Shown: in pieces, positions 15,994-22,705 of the stretch
Position numbering within the stretch: position 1 is the first letter of the stretch
Layout: each line of letters begins with the position of its first letter
From: CAYJLF01 sp964371055
Lineage (GTDB): Bacteria; Eisenbacteria; RBG-16-71-46; CAIMUX01
Reading direction: 5' to 3'
DNA length: 22,705 bases
Assembly: GCA_964371055.1 (NCBI GenBank)
Contig: CAYJLF010000034.1
Location: 1 to 22,705, forward strand
Notes under the pieces: model-generated
What the model was told of the DNA's origin: nothing
The model's input: the letters and a program-made list of their open reading frames with translations, nothing else
Database searches by the model: none
Position numbers and translations under genes: made by a program

Positions 15994-16697
15994 CGGGAAC
16001 CTCCGGGCGCCTCCGCCCAGCCGCCATCCCTCGAGACAGCGATCAGACCGAAGCAGGCGACGATGAGCAGGTTCCAGCCGGCAAAGGAGACGAGGCCCGC
16101 CGTCGAGAAGACCCAGCGGTCGAAGAGGGAGGTGCAGGCGGCTCCGATGATGCTGACCACACCGTTGCCGATGAGGAGAAGACGGATGGCGCCCGCCCTC
16201 CGAGTGCCGCCGAAATCGCCGGCGACGAGCCAGGTCGCCACGCCCATCGCCGCGTAGCCGAACATCTCGAGGAACCAGGCGAACGAGGAGGGATTCGCCA
16301 TCGTCAGTTCCGCGACCCAGGCCGGGCGCGTCGCCACCGAGCGCGGGATGTAGCCGAGTTGGATCGTGTAGTTGGTGAAGACGAGGGCGGCGTAGATCCC
16401 GGTGAAGACGAGCGCCGCCGCACTCCGCGATCGCCGTTCCGGCGCCGCCAGCGCGTGGCACGAGGCGGTGAAGAGGACGAACCCGGCCAGCAGGATGTAC
16501 TCCAGGAGGTAAGGCAGCGCCTGCGCGGAGTGGTAGTGCGAGAAGAAGGTCTCGGCGTCGATCCAGCGGGGCTGCGGAGCGACCCGGGAGACGATCAGCA
16601 TGCCGATGGGGCCGGAGAGAAGCGCACCCGTCATGACGAAGGCCGCGGAGAGGCGGAGCGCGCGACGATCCGCCGGGGTTACGAGGGGTGTTGTCAC
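15990..16697 (-). CDS. Six-helix integral membrane protein of unknown function
   Basis: A 235-residue hydrophobic protein with about six transmembrane segments: LSAAFVMTGALLSGPIGMLI, LPYLLEYILLAGFVLFTASC, AAALVFTGIYAALVFTNYTI, FAWFLEMFGYAAMGVATWLV, LLLIGNGVVSIIGAACTSLF and LVSFAGWNLLIVACFGLIAV. No catalytic or transporter signature is recognised. GTG at 16697 is chosen because it overlaps the DUF488 stop as GTGA and has GGAGGTG immediately upstream. Its stop in turn overlaps the DUF1697 start. The double overlap argues for translational coupling of all three proteins. Confidence 0.78.
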   Translation of the reverse strand: MTTPLVTPADRRALRLSAAFVMTGALLSGPIGMLIVSRVAPQPRWIDAETFFSHYHSAQALPYLLEYILLAGFVLFTASCHALAAPERRSRSAAALVFTGIYAALVFTNYTIQLGYIPRSVATRPAWVAELTMANPSSFAWFLEMFGYAAMGVATWLVAGDFGGTRRAGAIRLLLIGNGVVSIIGAACTSLFDRWVFSTAGLVSFAGWNLLIVACFGLIAVSRDGGWAEAPGGSR

Positions 16698-17080
16698 ACC
16701 ACCTCCGCCCCACTCTCCCGCAGCAGCTCTTTCAGGACCGAGCGGTGGCAGCGCGCCTCGTCCGCGCAGTAGCAGCCGACCGAGACGCTGGTCTGCCGCG
16801 AGAGAGCGGCCAGGAGCGTGAGGAGGCGGGCCGCTTCGGGGCGCTTCATCTCCATCCGATATTTGCGGACGAAATGGCGCCAGCTCCGCTCGTCCTCGGC
16901 GTGCTGCCCCTCTTTGAGCAGCTCCTCCGATGGCGCCAGGTCGGGCACCCAGACGTCGTAGAAGTCGCGCGAGGCGAACTCGGCCTTGGGCACGCCGCGC
17001 GGCGGACGGCGCACCGTCCCCAGGCGCAACCCCTCGCCGGTCGCTCTGGGCGTTCCAAGGCGGACAATGTGGATGGGCAT
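16694..17080 (-). CDS. DUF488 domain protein
   Basis: A 128-residue protein with the DUF488 pattern: IVRLGTPRATGEGLRLGTVR at the start, YDVWVPDLAPS, WRHFVRKYRMEM, and the C-terminal SVGCYCADEARCHRSVLKEL, whose spaced cysteines and CHR are the family signature. Some relatives act in DNA repair or stress contexts, but most are uncharacterised. AAGGGAGG precedes ATG at 17080. It is the first gene of the operon with the membrane protein and DUF1697. Confidence 0.9.
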   Translation of the reverse strand: MPIHIVRLGTPRATGEGLRLGTVRRPPRGVPKAEFASRDFYDVWVPDLAPSEELLKEGQHAEDERSWRHFVRKYRMEMKRPEAARLLTLLAALSRQTSVSVGCYCADEARCHRSVLKELLRESGAEVV

Positions 17081-17169
17081 GCAACGGCCTCCCTTTCGAT
17101 CCATGCGAGGCTCGGGCGGCCCGGGGAGCGGATGCGGGAGACGCCCCGCGGTGCCGGTGTTCCTGTCCC

Positions 17170-18336
17170 TTACGCGGCGCGCTCGGTCCCCTCGCTCAGG
17201 ATCTGCAGGTACTGATCGTACACGAAGAGGCGGTTCCGGCGCTTGCCGGTCAGCTCACGCACGATCGACAGCTCCAGCAGGAGGTCCATGGCGGACGAGA
17301 CGGCCGGAAAGGAGAGACCCCTTGTCTGGCTGATGTCGGTCAGGGTGCTGATCGGCCGTGCCTTCATCGCTTCGAGCACCCGTAGCGCCGAGCCGGCGCG
17401 GCGCCCGCGGGGCTCGATCTGCGCTTGATCGGCCTCGAACATCGCGGTCAGGCGCTGCGCGGTGGTGACCGCTCCTTCCGCCGTGACCCGGACTCCTTCC
17501 AGGAAGAAGGCGAGCCACGCCTCCCAATCCCCTCCCCGGCGCACCAGGTCGAGGAGCACGTAGTAGCTCGGGCGATGCTGCTTGAAGTAGAGGCTGAGAT
17601 AGAGCAGCGGCTCGCGCAGCACGCCGGCCTGGCAGAGCAGCAGAGTGATCAGCAGGCGCCCCACCCGCCCGTTGCCATCGAGGAATGGGTGGATCGTCTC
17701 GAACTGCACGTGAGCGAGACCGGCGCGCACGAGAGTCGGCAGGCCGTCATCCTCTCCGTGCAGGAACTTCTCGAGTGCCGCCATACACTCCTCCACCGCG
17801 GTGGGAGGAGGCGGCACGAAGGCGGCTTGTCCCGGGCGACTGCCGCCGATCCAGTTCTGCGACCGGCGGAACTCCCCCGGACTGGCGCCGCTGCCGCGCC
17901 CGCGCGAGAGCAGCACACCATGGATTTCGCGGATCAGGCGATTCGAGAGCGGCATCCCGTCGCGTAGCCGCGCGAGGCCGTGCTCCAGGGCCGCGACGTA
18001 GTTCGAGACCTCGACCACATCGTCCAGGGGCACGCCGGGGGCCTCGTCCATCTCGAAGAGCAGAAGATCCGACAGCGAGGACTGGGTTCCCTCGATCTGC
18101 GAGGAGAGCACCGCCTCCTTGCGAACGTAGGCATAGAGGATGAGCGATTTGTCCGGCAGGAGCGCGGACACGCCATCCAGCCGGCCGAGAGCGAGCACCG
18201 CAGCCTCCAGCGGTCGCTGGAGTTCCGCCGCCAGGTCGGGCGGCGGCACGGGCGGCAGCGGCTTGGGGATAAAGGCACGCACCGCCTCCCCACCGACGGT
18301 CGTCGACTCGTACCCCCCGGTCTCACCGCGCTTCAT
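17170..18336 (-). CDS. Fic-family protein with N-terminal Fic/DOC_N region and C-terminal winged helix
   Basis: Fic proteins transfer AMP (or related groups) to protein hydroxyls. At 388 residues it has the complete catalytic motif HPFLDGNGRVGR (His216), preceded by GLAHVQFETI. An N-terminal autoinhibitory motif SSQIEG (78-83, matching S/T-x-x-x-E-G/N) marks a class II, self-inhibited enzyme. FVPPPPTAVEECMAALEKFL forms the flap region. The C-terminal part (about 310-380), ISTLTDISQTRGLSFPAVSS, AMDLLLELSIVREL and GKRRNRLFVYDQYL, is a winged helix. The ATG start MKRGETGGY at 18336 fits the family's conserved opening; GTG at 18378 would add 14 residues. Adjacent palindromes upstream suggest autoregulation by its own DNA-binding domain. 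No toxin or antitoxin partner is adjacent. Confidence 0.93.
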   Translation of the reverse strand: MKRGETGGYESTTVGGEAVRAFIPKPLPPVPPPDLAAELQRPLEAAVLALGRLDGVSALLPDKSLILYAYVRKEAVLSSQIEGTQSSLSDLLLFEMDEAPGVPLDDVVEVSNYVAALEHGLARLRDGMPLSNRLIREIHGVLLSRGRGSGASPGEFRRSQNWIGGSRPGQAAFVPPPPTAVEECMAALEKFLHGEDDGLPTLVRAGLAHVQFETIHPFLDGNGRVGRLLITLLLCQAGVLREPLLYLSLYFKQHRPSYYVLLDLVRRGGDWEAWLAFFLEGVRVTAEGAVTTAQRLTAMFEADQAQIEPRGRRAGSALRVLEAMKARPISTLTDISQTRGLSFPAVSSAMDLLLELSIVRELTGKRRNRLFVYDQYLQILSEGTERAA

Positions 18337-18383
18337 GGGAATCAGGCCCCCGTGGTTCAGGTTTGCTGAATAGCGCACCCCAC

Positions 18384-18413
18384 TATTAAGACTTTGACCT
18401 ATAAGTCTTAATA
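18384..18413. promoter_or_regulatory. Perfect 11-bp inverted repeat upstream of the fic gene
   Basis: TATTAAGACTT and AAGTCTTAATA are perfect complements separated by 8 bp, ending 48 bp before the fic ATG. The element is strikingly AT-rich against the surrounding DNA. On the minus strand it contains TTATAG, a plausible -10. It is a strong operator candidate for the Fic protein's own winged helix. Confidence 0.65.
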
Positions 18414-18428
18414 CGGATGGGCCGTATT
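18410..18428. promoter_or_regulatory. Second perfect inverted repeat abutting the first
   Basis: AATACGG-ATGGG-CCGTATT is a 7-bp perfect palindrome overlapping the outer end of the first by four bases. The two could be bound cooperatively. It may also act as the end signal of the LVIVD-protein transcript, whose stop codon is at 18502, though no T-run is present. Confidence 0.45.
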
Positions 18429-18501
18429 GGCAAGAAGCGTTCTCAGGACGCCGGGGACGACAAGGGGTACCCCCCCGAACGCACGGCCGGAGCGATCTGC
18501 A

Positions 18502-20682
18502 TCACCGCACCACCACCATCCGCGCCCTCCGCGCCTCGCTCGATGTCCTCACCCATGCCAGGTAGACGCCGGAGGGAGCGAACCGGCCGGCCGCGTCCTT
18601 TCCGTCCCAAGCGAGTTCGTGCCAGCCGGAGGAGAAGGAATCCTGAGTGAGCTCGCGGACCTGGCGGCCGGATGCGTCGTGGATCGCGACCTGCACGAGA
18701 CCATCCGCCGACAACCGGAAGCGGATCGTCGCCCCACCGCGACTTGGGTTGGGAAAGGCCCCCGGCATCAACACGTCCACCGCCGCCTCCAGCGTCGCGT
18801 CCGGCGCCGCGGATGTTCCCCGGGCGGGATCGGCCTCGCATTGCGCTGGGAAGATCTGCAGGCTGGAACCTGCCGCATAGAGGAAGTCGTCGGTGGCCGC
18901 GAGATCGGAGGGATCGCCGGAGTCGATGGTTGCCACCAGCCGCGGAGCCGCGGCATCGGAGAGGTCGATCACCTGGATCGTGGTGCCAAAGACCGTGCTC
19001 CGCGTCACGTAGGCCGTCGAGCCGGAAATGGCGATCCGCCCGCTTCCTTCTGCGAGTTCCACCCTCCCGACAACATGAGGATGGTGGGGGTGGGTGACAT
19101 CGAAGAGATGCAGCCAGCTCTCGCCGAGCAGACAGACGCGGTCCTCCAGGAGGGCGACATCGTAGGCCGGGCCGATGGCGTTGCTGCCCGCGACGGCGGG
19201 GTGCGCGGGATCGGCGACGTCGACGATCGTGAGGCCGATGTCATTGGCCACGTAGACATGATCCGCCGCCACCGCCAGGCCGCGCTGCAGGCTGCCGGGA
19301 AGAATGACATTACCCAGAACCTGTGGGGCCGTTGGATCTGTCAGGCTGATCACCTGGAGGCCGGGATTGGAGTTCCCGGCGACATAGGCTCGGTCGCCGG
19401 AGATGGCGACACAGGCGTTCCAGCCGGTCTGCACCCGCCCGATGATCTCGGGCGCCTCGGGATCGAGAAGATCGATGACGAAGAGACCCCACCCCGGGTT
19501 GATCCAGCCGAGGGCGCAGGCGACGGAGCCCGCCACGGCCATGTCATCGAGAGAGGTGGTCGCGAGGCTGCCGATCACCCTCGGAGCGCGCGGCTCGGCG
19601 ACGTCGACAATCGCGAGGCCGGCGTCTCCGCCGAAACAGACGTTCGTCCCGGTCAGCGCCACCGCGCGGGCCTGGTACGGAAGGTCGAGTTCCCCGAACG
19701 GCTGGGGGTTGAAGGGCAAGGAGACGTCGAACGACTCCACCGTCCCGAAGCCCGCTCCCCCGCCCGTGGCCAGGTAGGCGTGTCCCCCGGCGACGGCGAT
19801 GCCGACGGCGCTTCCGCTCGGCGTCCCCCGCCCCACCAATCGGGGGTTTTCGGGATCGGCGATGTCGATGACTTCAAAATCGTTCGTGGCGACGAAGGCG
19901 TACCGCCCGGACAGGGCGATCGACGGACCATACCCTGCCGATGGCAACGAGCCGACCTGGTATGGATGCAGTGGATCGGCCACATCGATGACCCGCAACC
20001 CCGTCAGCCCGGCCAGATAGGCATGATTTCCCGAGGCGGCGATGCTCAGCGTGATCGCCGCCAGAAAGAGTTCTCCGGTCACGAAGGGATGGGTGGGGTC
20101 CGAGATGTCGATGACCCTGACCCAGGTGTCGGCCCCGACATAGGCGTGGTTCCCCGAGACGGCCACGCAGCGGGCCGGACCGCTCCCCGAGGCGCTGCCC
20201 ACGATCCGGGGGTTCGCGGAATCCGAGATGTCGATGACGTGAAACCCCGGCCCGGCGACATAGGCGAAGTTCCCCTGGAGCGCGACTCCGCGGGCCGGGC
20301 CGTAGAGGTTGACGGTGCTCACGATCCTCGGGCTGGCTGCGCCGGCCGGATCGAAGTCGACGATCCGCACGCCATCGTCTCCACAGGCGGCGTAGACGAG
20401 GTGGCCACGCGCGGCGAGGCTCGCGCAGGCGCCGGTCTGCACCTCCGCGATCGAGCGCAGGTGCGCGGGGTCGGCAGCGTCGACCCACCGGACGTTCGCT
20501 CCGTTGGCTCCGCCGATGTAGAGCCGGGAGCCGGTGATCGCGGCACAGGCGTTCCCGCGGGGAGTGGAGAGCAGATCCAGGGGATGGAGAAGGCGCCCGT
20601 AGTCGACGCATCGGGCGGAGGCGGTGGAGATGAAGACGCCACCCAGCAGGCAGAAGAGGAACACCGGCACTCTGCGTTTCAT
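18502..20682 (-). CDS. Exported LVIVD-repeat beta-propeller protein with FlgD-like Ig tail
   Basis: A 726-residue exported protein: signal peptide MKRRVPVFLFCLLGGVFIST with likely cleavage after ASA. About 13 repeats of roughly 43 residues follow, each with a core such as VRVIDISDPTHPF, LRVIDVADPLHPY, FEVIDIADPENPR, LTIVDVADPAHPA or IQVIDLSDAAAPR and a strand like HAYVGA or RAYVAG. This is the LVIVD repeat, expected to fold as beta-propellers. Residues 639-726 form a FlgD-like Ig tail: FPNPSRGGATIRFRLS, IHDASGRQVREL, then GWHELAWDGKDAAGRFAPSG and VYLAWVRT, the type used as a sorting or attachment tail in FCB-group bacteria. AGGGGG precedes the ATG. Role in adhesion or surface display is inferred; no enzymatic motif is seen. 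Confidence 0.93.
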   Translation of the reverse strand: MKRRVPVFLFCLLGGVFISTASARCVDYGRLLHPLDLLSTPRGNACAAITGSRLYIGGANGANVRWVDAADPAHLRSIAEVQTGACASLAARGHLVYAACGDDGVRIVDFDPAGAASPRIVSTVNLYGPARGVALQGNFAYVAGPGFHVIDISDSANPRIVGSASGSGPARCVAVSGNHAYVGADTWVRVIDISDPTHPFVTGELFLAAITLSIAASGNHAYLAGLTGLRVIDVADPLHPYQVGSLPSAGYGPSIALSGRYAFVATNDFEVIDIADPENPRLVGRGTPSGSAVGIAVAGGHAYLATGGGAGFGTVESFDVSLPFNPQPFGELDLPYQARAVALTGTNVCFGGDAGLAIVDVAEPRAPRVIGSLATTSLDDMAVAGSVACALGWINPGWGLFVIDLLDPEAPEIIGRVQTGWNACVAISGDRAYVAGNSNPGLQVISLTDPTAPQVLGNVILPGSLQRGLAVAADHVYVANDIGLTIVDVADPAHPAVAGSNAIGPAYDVALLEDRVCLLGESWLHLFDVTHPHHPHVVGRVELAEGSGRIAISGSTAYVTRSTVFGTTIQVIDLSDAAAPRLVATIDSGDPSDLAATDDFLYAAGSSLQIFPAQCEADPARGTSAAPDATLEAAVDVLMPGAFPNPSRGGATIRFRLSADGLVQVAIHDASGRQVRELTQDSFSSGWHELAWDGKDAAGRFAPSGVYLAWVRTSSEARRARMVVVR

Positions 20683-20788
20683 CTTCGCCCCCTACGAATC
20701 CGAGGGGATCCGGAAACTTCGACGGAACCGATCACGGGGCGGCGGGTGCCCGGCGCTCGCGCCGGCAGCGCGCCTCCTCGGCTGGCGG
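20683..20788. other. Short gap with a nine-G run just beyond it
   Basis: This 106-bp gap between the LVIVD-protein start and the DUF2442 stop should contain the LVIVD-gene promoter, but no clear -35/-10 pair stands out. A run of nine G (20808-20816) lies just inside the end of the DUF2442 frame. Confidence 0.3.
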
Positions 20789-21043
20789 CTACGAGTATGG
20801 CAGATTTGGGGGGGGGATGGATGCGCCGCATCCGGCAGAGCGAGTGGCGCCGTTTGACCAAACGACCGTGCCCGCAACCGGGTCCAGCAAGACCTGTCGG
20901 AAATACGCGGCGTCTAGGAGGGGGGCGAAGATCAGCCCCTTCAGCAGCGCGAGCAGATTCACCTGCTTGCGGACGCCATCGTGAAACGACAGCCTCAACG
21001 AGTGTGATCCGCAGAACTCGACTGCTGTCACCCGCGGAATCAA
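20789..21043 (-). CDS. DUF2442 protein, possibly with altered C-terminus
   Basis: The 84-residue frame matches DUF2442: IPRVTAVEFCGSHSLRLSFH, then DGVRKQVNLLALLKGLIFAP, LLDAAYFRQVLLDP and GTVVWSNGA. Family members end soon after W-x-NGAD. Here the sequence runs on as TRSAGCGASIPPPN, through a run of nine C on the coding strand, so the C-terminus looks altered. TTG at 21043 is chosen because CGGAGG lies six bases upstream. DUF2442 proteins commonly sit directly behind DUF4160 proteins in a toxin-antitoxin-like pair; the DUF4160 remnant here ends 16 bp upstream. Probably non-functional as a pair. Confidence 0.7.
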   Translation of the reverse strand: MIPRVTAVEFCGSHSLRLSFHDGVRKQVNLLALLKGLIFAPLLDAAYFRQVLLDPVAGTVVWSNGATRSAGCGASIPPPNLPYS

Positions 21044-21059
21044 GGGCCACCTCCGGGAT

Positions 21060-21278
21060 CTACTCGAGCGGCGCAATCGATCAGGGATGCAATCCTTGAC
21101 GTGCCAACGTCCAGTTCTCTCCGAGCTCGTCGAGATGTACTCTTGCCCATGATCGCACCAGAGAGGGCGCCCGGTTCGGGACCTGGCCCTCGACGATCCG
21201 CAGGCTTCGAATGGCGATCGCGGCCTGTTGCGCCCCGTAAAGGGCGTGGAACTGCGGAACGCAGGGATCGGCGGGCAT
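21060..21278 (-). pseudogene. Broken DUF4160 gene, partner of DUF2442
   Basis: From about residue 9 the frame reads FHALYGAQQAAIAIRSLRIV, then EGQVPNRAPSLVRSWARVHL and DELGENWTLARQGLHP, a clear DUF4160 core. Two lesions are visible. The usual N-terminal region (a fungus-like MPTISRFFG... block of roughly 20-25 residues) is missing and replaced by MPADPCVPQ, which runs into the nuclease-like remnant upstream. An in-frame TGA (21081-21083) then interrupts the expected end; beyond it the same frame reads SIAPLE followed by TAG at 21060-21062, the standard family terminus. The gene is therefore truncated and carries a nonsense codon. Confidence 0.7.
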
Positions 21279-21303
21279 CCGGCCTCGGCGTGCGGCGGAA
21301 GCA

Positions 21304-21540
21304 GGGCCGGATCTGCGTCGTCTCCTCGGCGGTGCGCTTGCCCTCGATGGCGATCAGAGAGTCGGGGGTCTGGACCAAGTCATCGGGATAGCTGCGCCCC
21401 TCGAGGACGTACCACGTGCGGTCCCCCATGGCCGGTCTCAAAGGTGAGGTCGAGCCCATCGCGGTTGCCATCATCGGCCGGGCCGCACGGCACGAGATCG
21501 AGCCACCGGCATGGCCAGCCACCGCCGATCTGCTGCAGTG
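21304..21540 (-). pseudogene. Frameshifted remnant of a PD-(D/E)XK nuclease-like gene
   Basis: Two frames each hold half of one protein. Frame one (about 21538-21431) reads LQQIGGGWPCRWLDLVPCGP and ADDGNRDGLDLTFETG. Frame two (from about 21423) continues DRTWYVLEGRSYPDDLVQTP and DSLIAIEGKRTAEETTQ. TPDSLIAIEGK fits PD-x5-E-x-K, the metal-binding core of restriction-like nucleases. The frame shift lies between 21431 and 21423. The sequence then dissolves into Arg/Pro-rich text at about 21300, where the DUF4160 fragment begins. No intact start was found. Family naming rests on motif and recall of similar hypothetical proteins. Confidence 0.55.
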
Positions 21541-21784
21541 TCGGTCGAAGAGGGGGACGCGCGGGCGCGTGAGGGGTCTTTCCTGCCGCCGGACATGGGA
21601 TTCTGTTTTCTCGGCGATGGACACGGGACGTTAGGATGGGTTCGCGGCACAGTGCAGTTCCAGTCAGGGTGACCTGGCGGCGGCCGCCGCCCAATGTAAG
21701 GATCTCTTCGACGGCAGCCAGCCTACCACAACCTCGCGGCGGAGGGACAGGATTCCTCCCTCTGCCCCCCTTGCCCCGCCAAAC
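21541..21784. other. Gene-poor stretch downstream of groEL
   Basis: I see no start with a ribosome-binding site or recognised domain here on either strand. It is probably decayed 5' sequence of the nuclease-like remnant and spacer after groEL. Confidence 0.4.
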
Positions 21785-21788
21785 AACG

Positions 21789-21814
21789 AAAAGGACTCGC
21801 GTCTCCGCGAGTCC
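21789..21814 (-). terminator. Intrinsic terminator of groEL
   Basis: GGACTCGCG and CGCGAGTCC form a perfect 9-bp stem around a GAGA tetraloop (minus strand), directly followed by TTTTCGTTG. It lies about 75 bp past the groEL stop codon. This is the best intrinsic terminator in the window. Confidence 0.9.
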
Positions 21815-21889
21815 CCTGCGTACTTCCTGCGACGACGGAGCCGGCGGTGGTCCCGCCGGCCCCATCGTTCATGTCGTTCCGAGCGTCTG

Positions 21890-22705
21890 CTAGTACATCC
21901 CGCCCATGTCGCCCATGCCGCCGCCGCCGGGGCCGGCCGGGGCCTTCTCCTTCTCGGGGATCTCGGTGATGAGAGCCTCGGTGGTCAGGAGCAGGCCCGC
22001 GATCGACGCGGCGTTCTGCAGCGCGGAGCGGGTGACCTTGGTCGGATCGATGATGCCGGCCTCGAGCATGTCGACGTAGGTGTCCTTGTCGACGTCGTAG
22101 CCCCAGGTCTTCTTGGTGCTCTTGCGGACTTCCATCACCACGACCGAGCCCTCGACGCCGGCGTTGTTCGCCAGGGTGCGGAGGGGCTCCTCGATGGCGC
22201 GCTTGACGATCCCGACGCCGATCAGCTCGTCGCCGGTCACGTCCATCTTGTCCAGGGCCGGGATGGTCCGGATGAGAGCGACGCCGCCGCCCGGGACGAT
22301 CCCCTCTTCCACCGCCGCGCGGGTGGCGTGGAGGGCGTCCTCGACGCGCGCCTTCTTCTCCTTCATCTCGGTCTCGGTCGCCGCGCCGACATTGATGACC
22401 GCGACGCCGCCGGCCAGCTTCGCCAGGCGCTCCTGCAGCTTCTCCTTGTCGTAGTCGCTGGTCGACTCCTCGATCTGACGCTTGATCAGCTCGACGCGGG
22501 CCTTGATGTCCGCGGCCTTGCCGGCGCCCTCGATGATCGTGGTGTTCTCCTTGGTGATGGTGATCCGCTTGGCCTTGCCCAGGTCGGCCAGGCCGACGTT
22601 CTCGAGCTTCCGGCCGAGGTCCTCGCTGATGACCATGCCGCCGGTGAGGGTCGCGATGTCCTCGAGCATCGCCTTGCGGCGATCACCGAAGCCCGGCGCC
22701 TTGAC
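21890..22705 (-). CDS. groEL: Chaperonin GroEL (partial, C-terminal 271 residues)
   Basis: The 60-kDa ring chaperonin folds cytosolic proteins in an ATP-driven cycle with GroES. The window holds the C-terminal half, entering at VKAPGFGDRRKAMLEDIATL. Conserved blocks follow: TGGMVISEDLGRKLENVGL, RVEDALHATRAAVEEGIVPG, GGVALIRTIP, then GYDVDKDTYVDMLEAGIIDP and VTRSALQNAASIAGLLLTTE. The C-terminus is the usual Gly/Met-rich tail, GGGGMGDMGGMY, ending in Tyr. The N-terminus and any groES lie beyond the window. A strong terminator follows, so groEL ends its transcription unit here. Confidence 0.98.
   Translation of the reverse strand, partial: VKAPGFGDRRKAMLEDIATLTGGMVISEDLGRKLENVGLADLGKAKRITITKENTTIIEGAGKAADIKARVELIKRQIEESTSDYDKEKLQERLAKLAGGVAVINVGAATETEMKEKKARVEDALHATRAAVEEGIVPGGGVALIRTIPALDKMDVTGDELIGVGIVKRAIEEPLRTLANNAGVEGSVVVMEVRKSTKKTWGYDVDKDTYVDMLEAGIIDPTKVTRSALQNAASIAGLLLTTEALITEIPEKEKAPAGPGGGGMGDMGGMY

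Noticed and set aside
18427..21099. Very long plus-strand open frame of almost 900 codons opposite the LVIVD gene
   Set aside because: Its periodic look mirrors the LVIVD repeats on the other strand; no ribosome-binding site or domain, and the minus-strand gene has a signal peptide and FlgD-like tail.

Overview
This is a GC-rich bacterial chromosomal window, mostly housekeeping and accessory genes, with most genes on the minus strand. Two surface or exported proteins suggest a lineage from the Eisenbacteria/Krumholzibacteria/Gemmatimonadota neighbourhood: a 13-fold LVIVD-repeat protein with a FlgD-like Ig tail, and lipoproteins with a ZU5-like module. This placement is inference from protein style only; no rRNA is present. 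No tRNA, rRNA, CRISPR array or intact insertion sequence was seen.

Left part (1-6849): vitamin B6 synthesis (partial pdxS) sits directly behind a MocR-type regulator that is very probably PdxR. Across a 209-bp divergent region with repeated TTGGACC-like words lie an HI0933-type flavoprotein and an RluA-family pseudouridine synthase, coupled by an ATGA overlap. A convergent minus-strand pair follows: hflX and a MurG-like GT-B glycosyltransferase. HflX has no ATG, GTG or TTG in frame for its whole conserved N-domain and appears to start on ATC behind a strong Shine-Dalgarno.

Centre (6998-13132): two tandem paralogous lipoproteins carry a lipobox, a ZU5-like N-terminal module, an HExxH...E zinc-protease core and a similar Cys-Asn-Ala-Glu-Ser C-terminal end. 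A third, unrelated lipoprotein is transcribed divergently from them. This surface-protein block is the least conventional part of the window.

Right-centre (13133-18428): an 89-bp imperfect direct repeat brackets a frameshifted small secreted-protein gene. Next come a DUF1801-DUF1772 pair, and a tightly overlapped operon DUF488 - six-helix membrane protein - DUF1697. A Fic-family AMP-transferase-like gene follows, with a C-terminal winged helix and two adjacent perfect palindromes just upstream.

Right end (18502-22705): the LVIVD/FlgD-tail protein, then a zone of decayed genes: a DUF2442 gene, a broken DUF4160 partner and a frameshifted PD-(D/E)XK nuclease-like remnant. The window closes with the C-terminal half of groEL and its intrinsic terminator.
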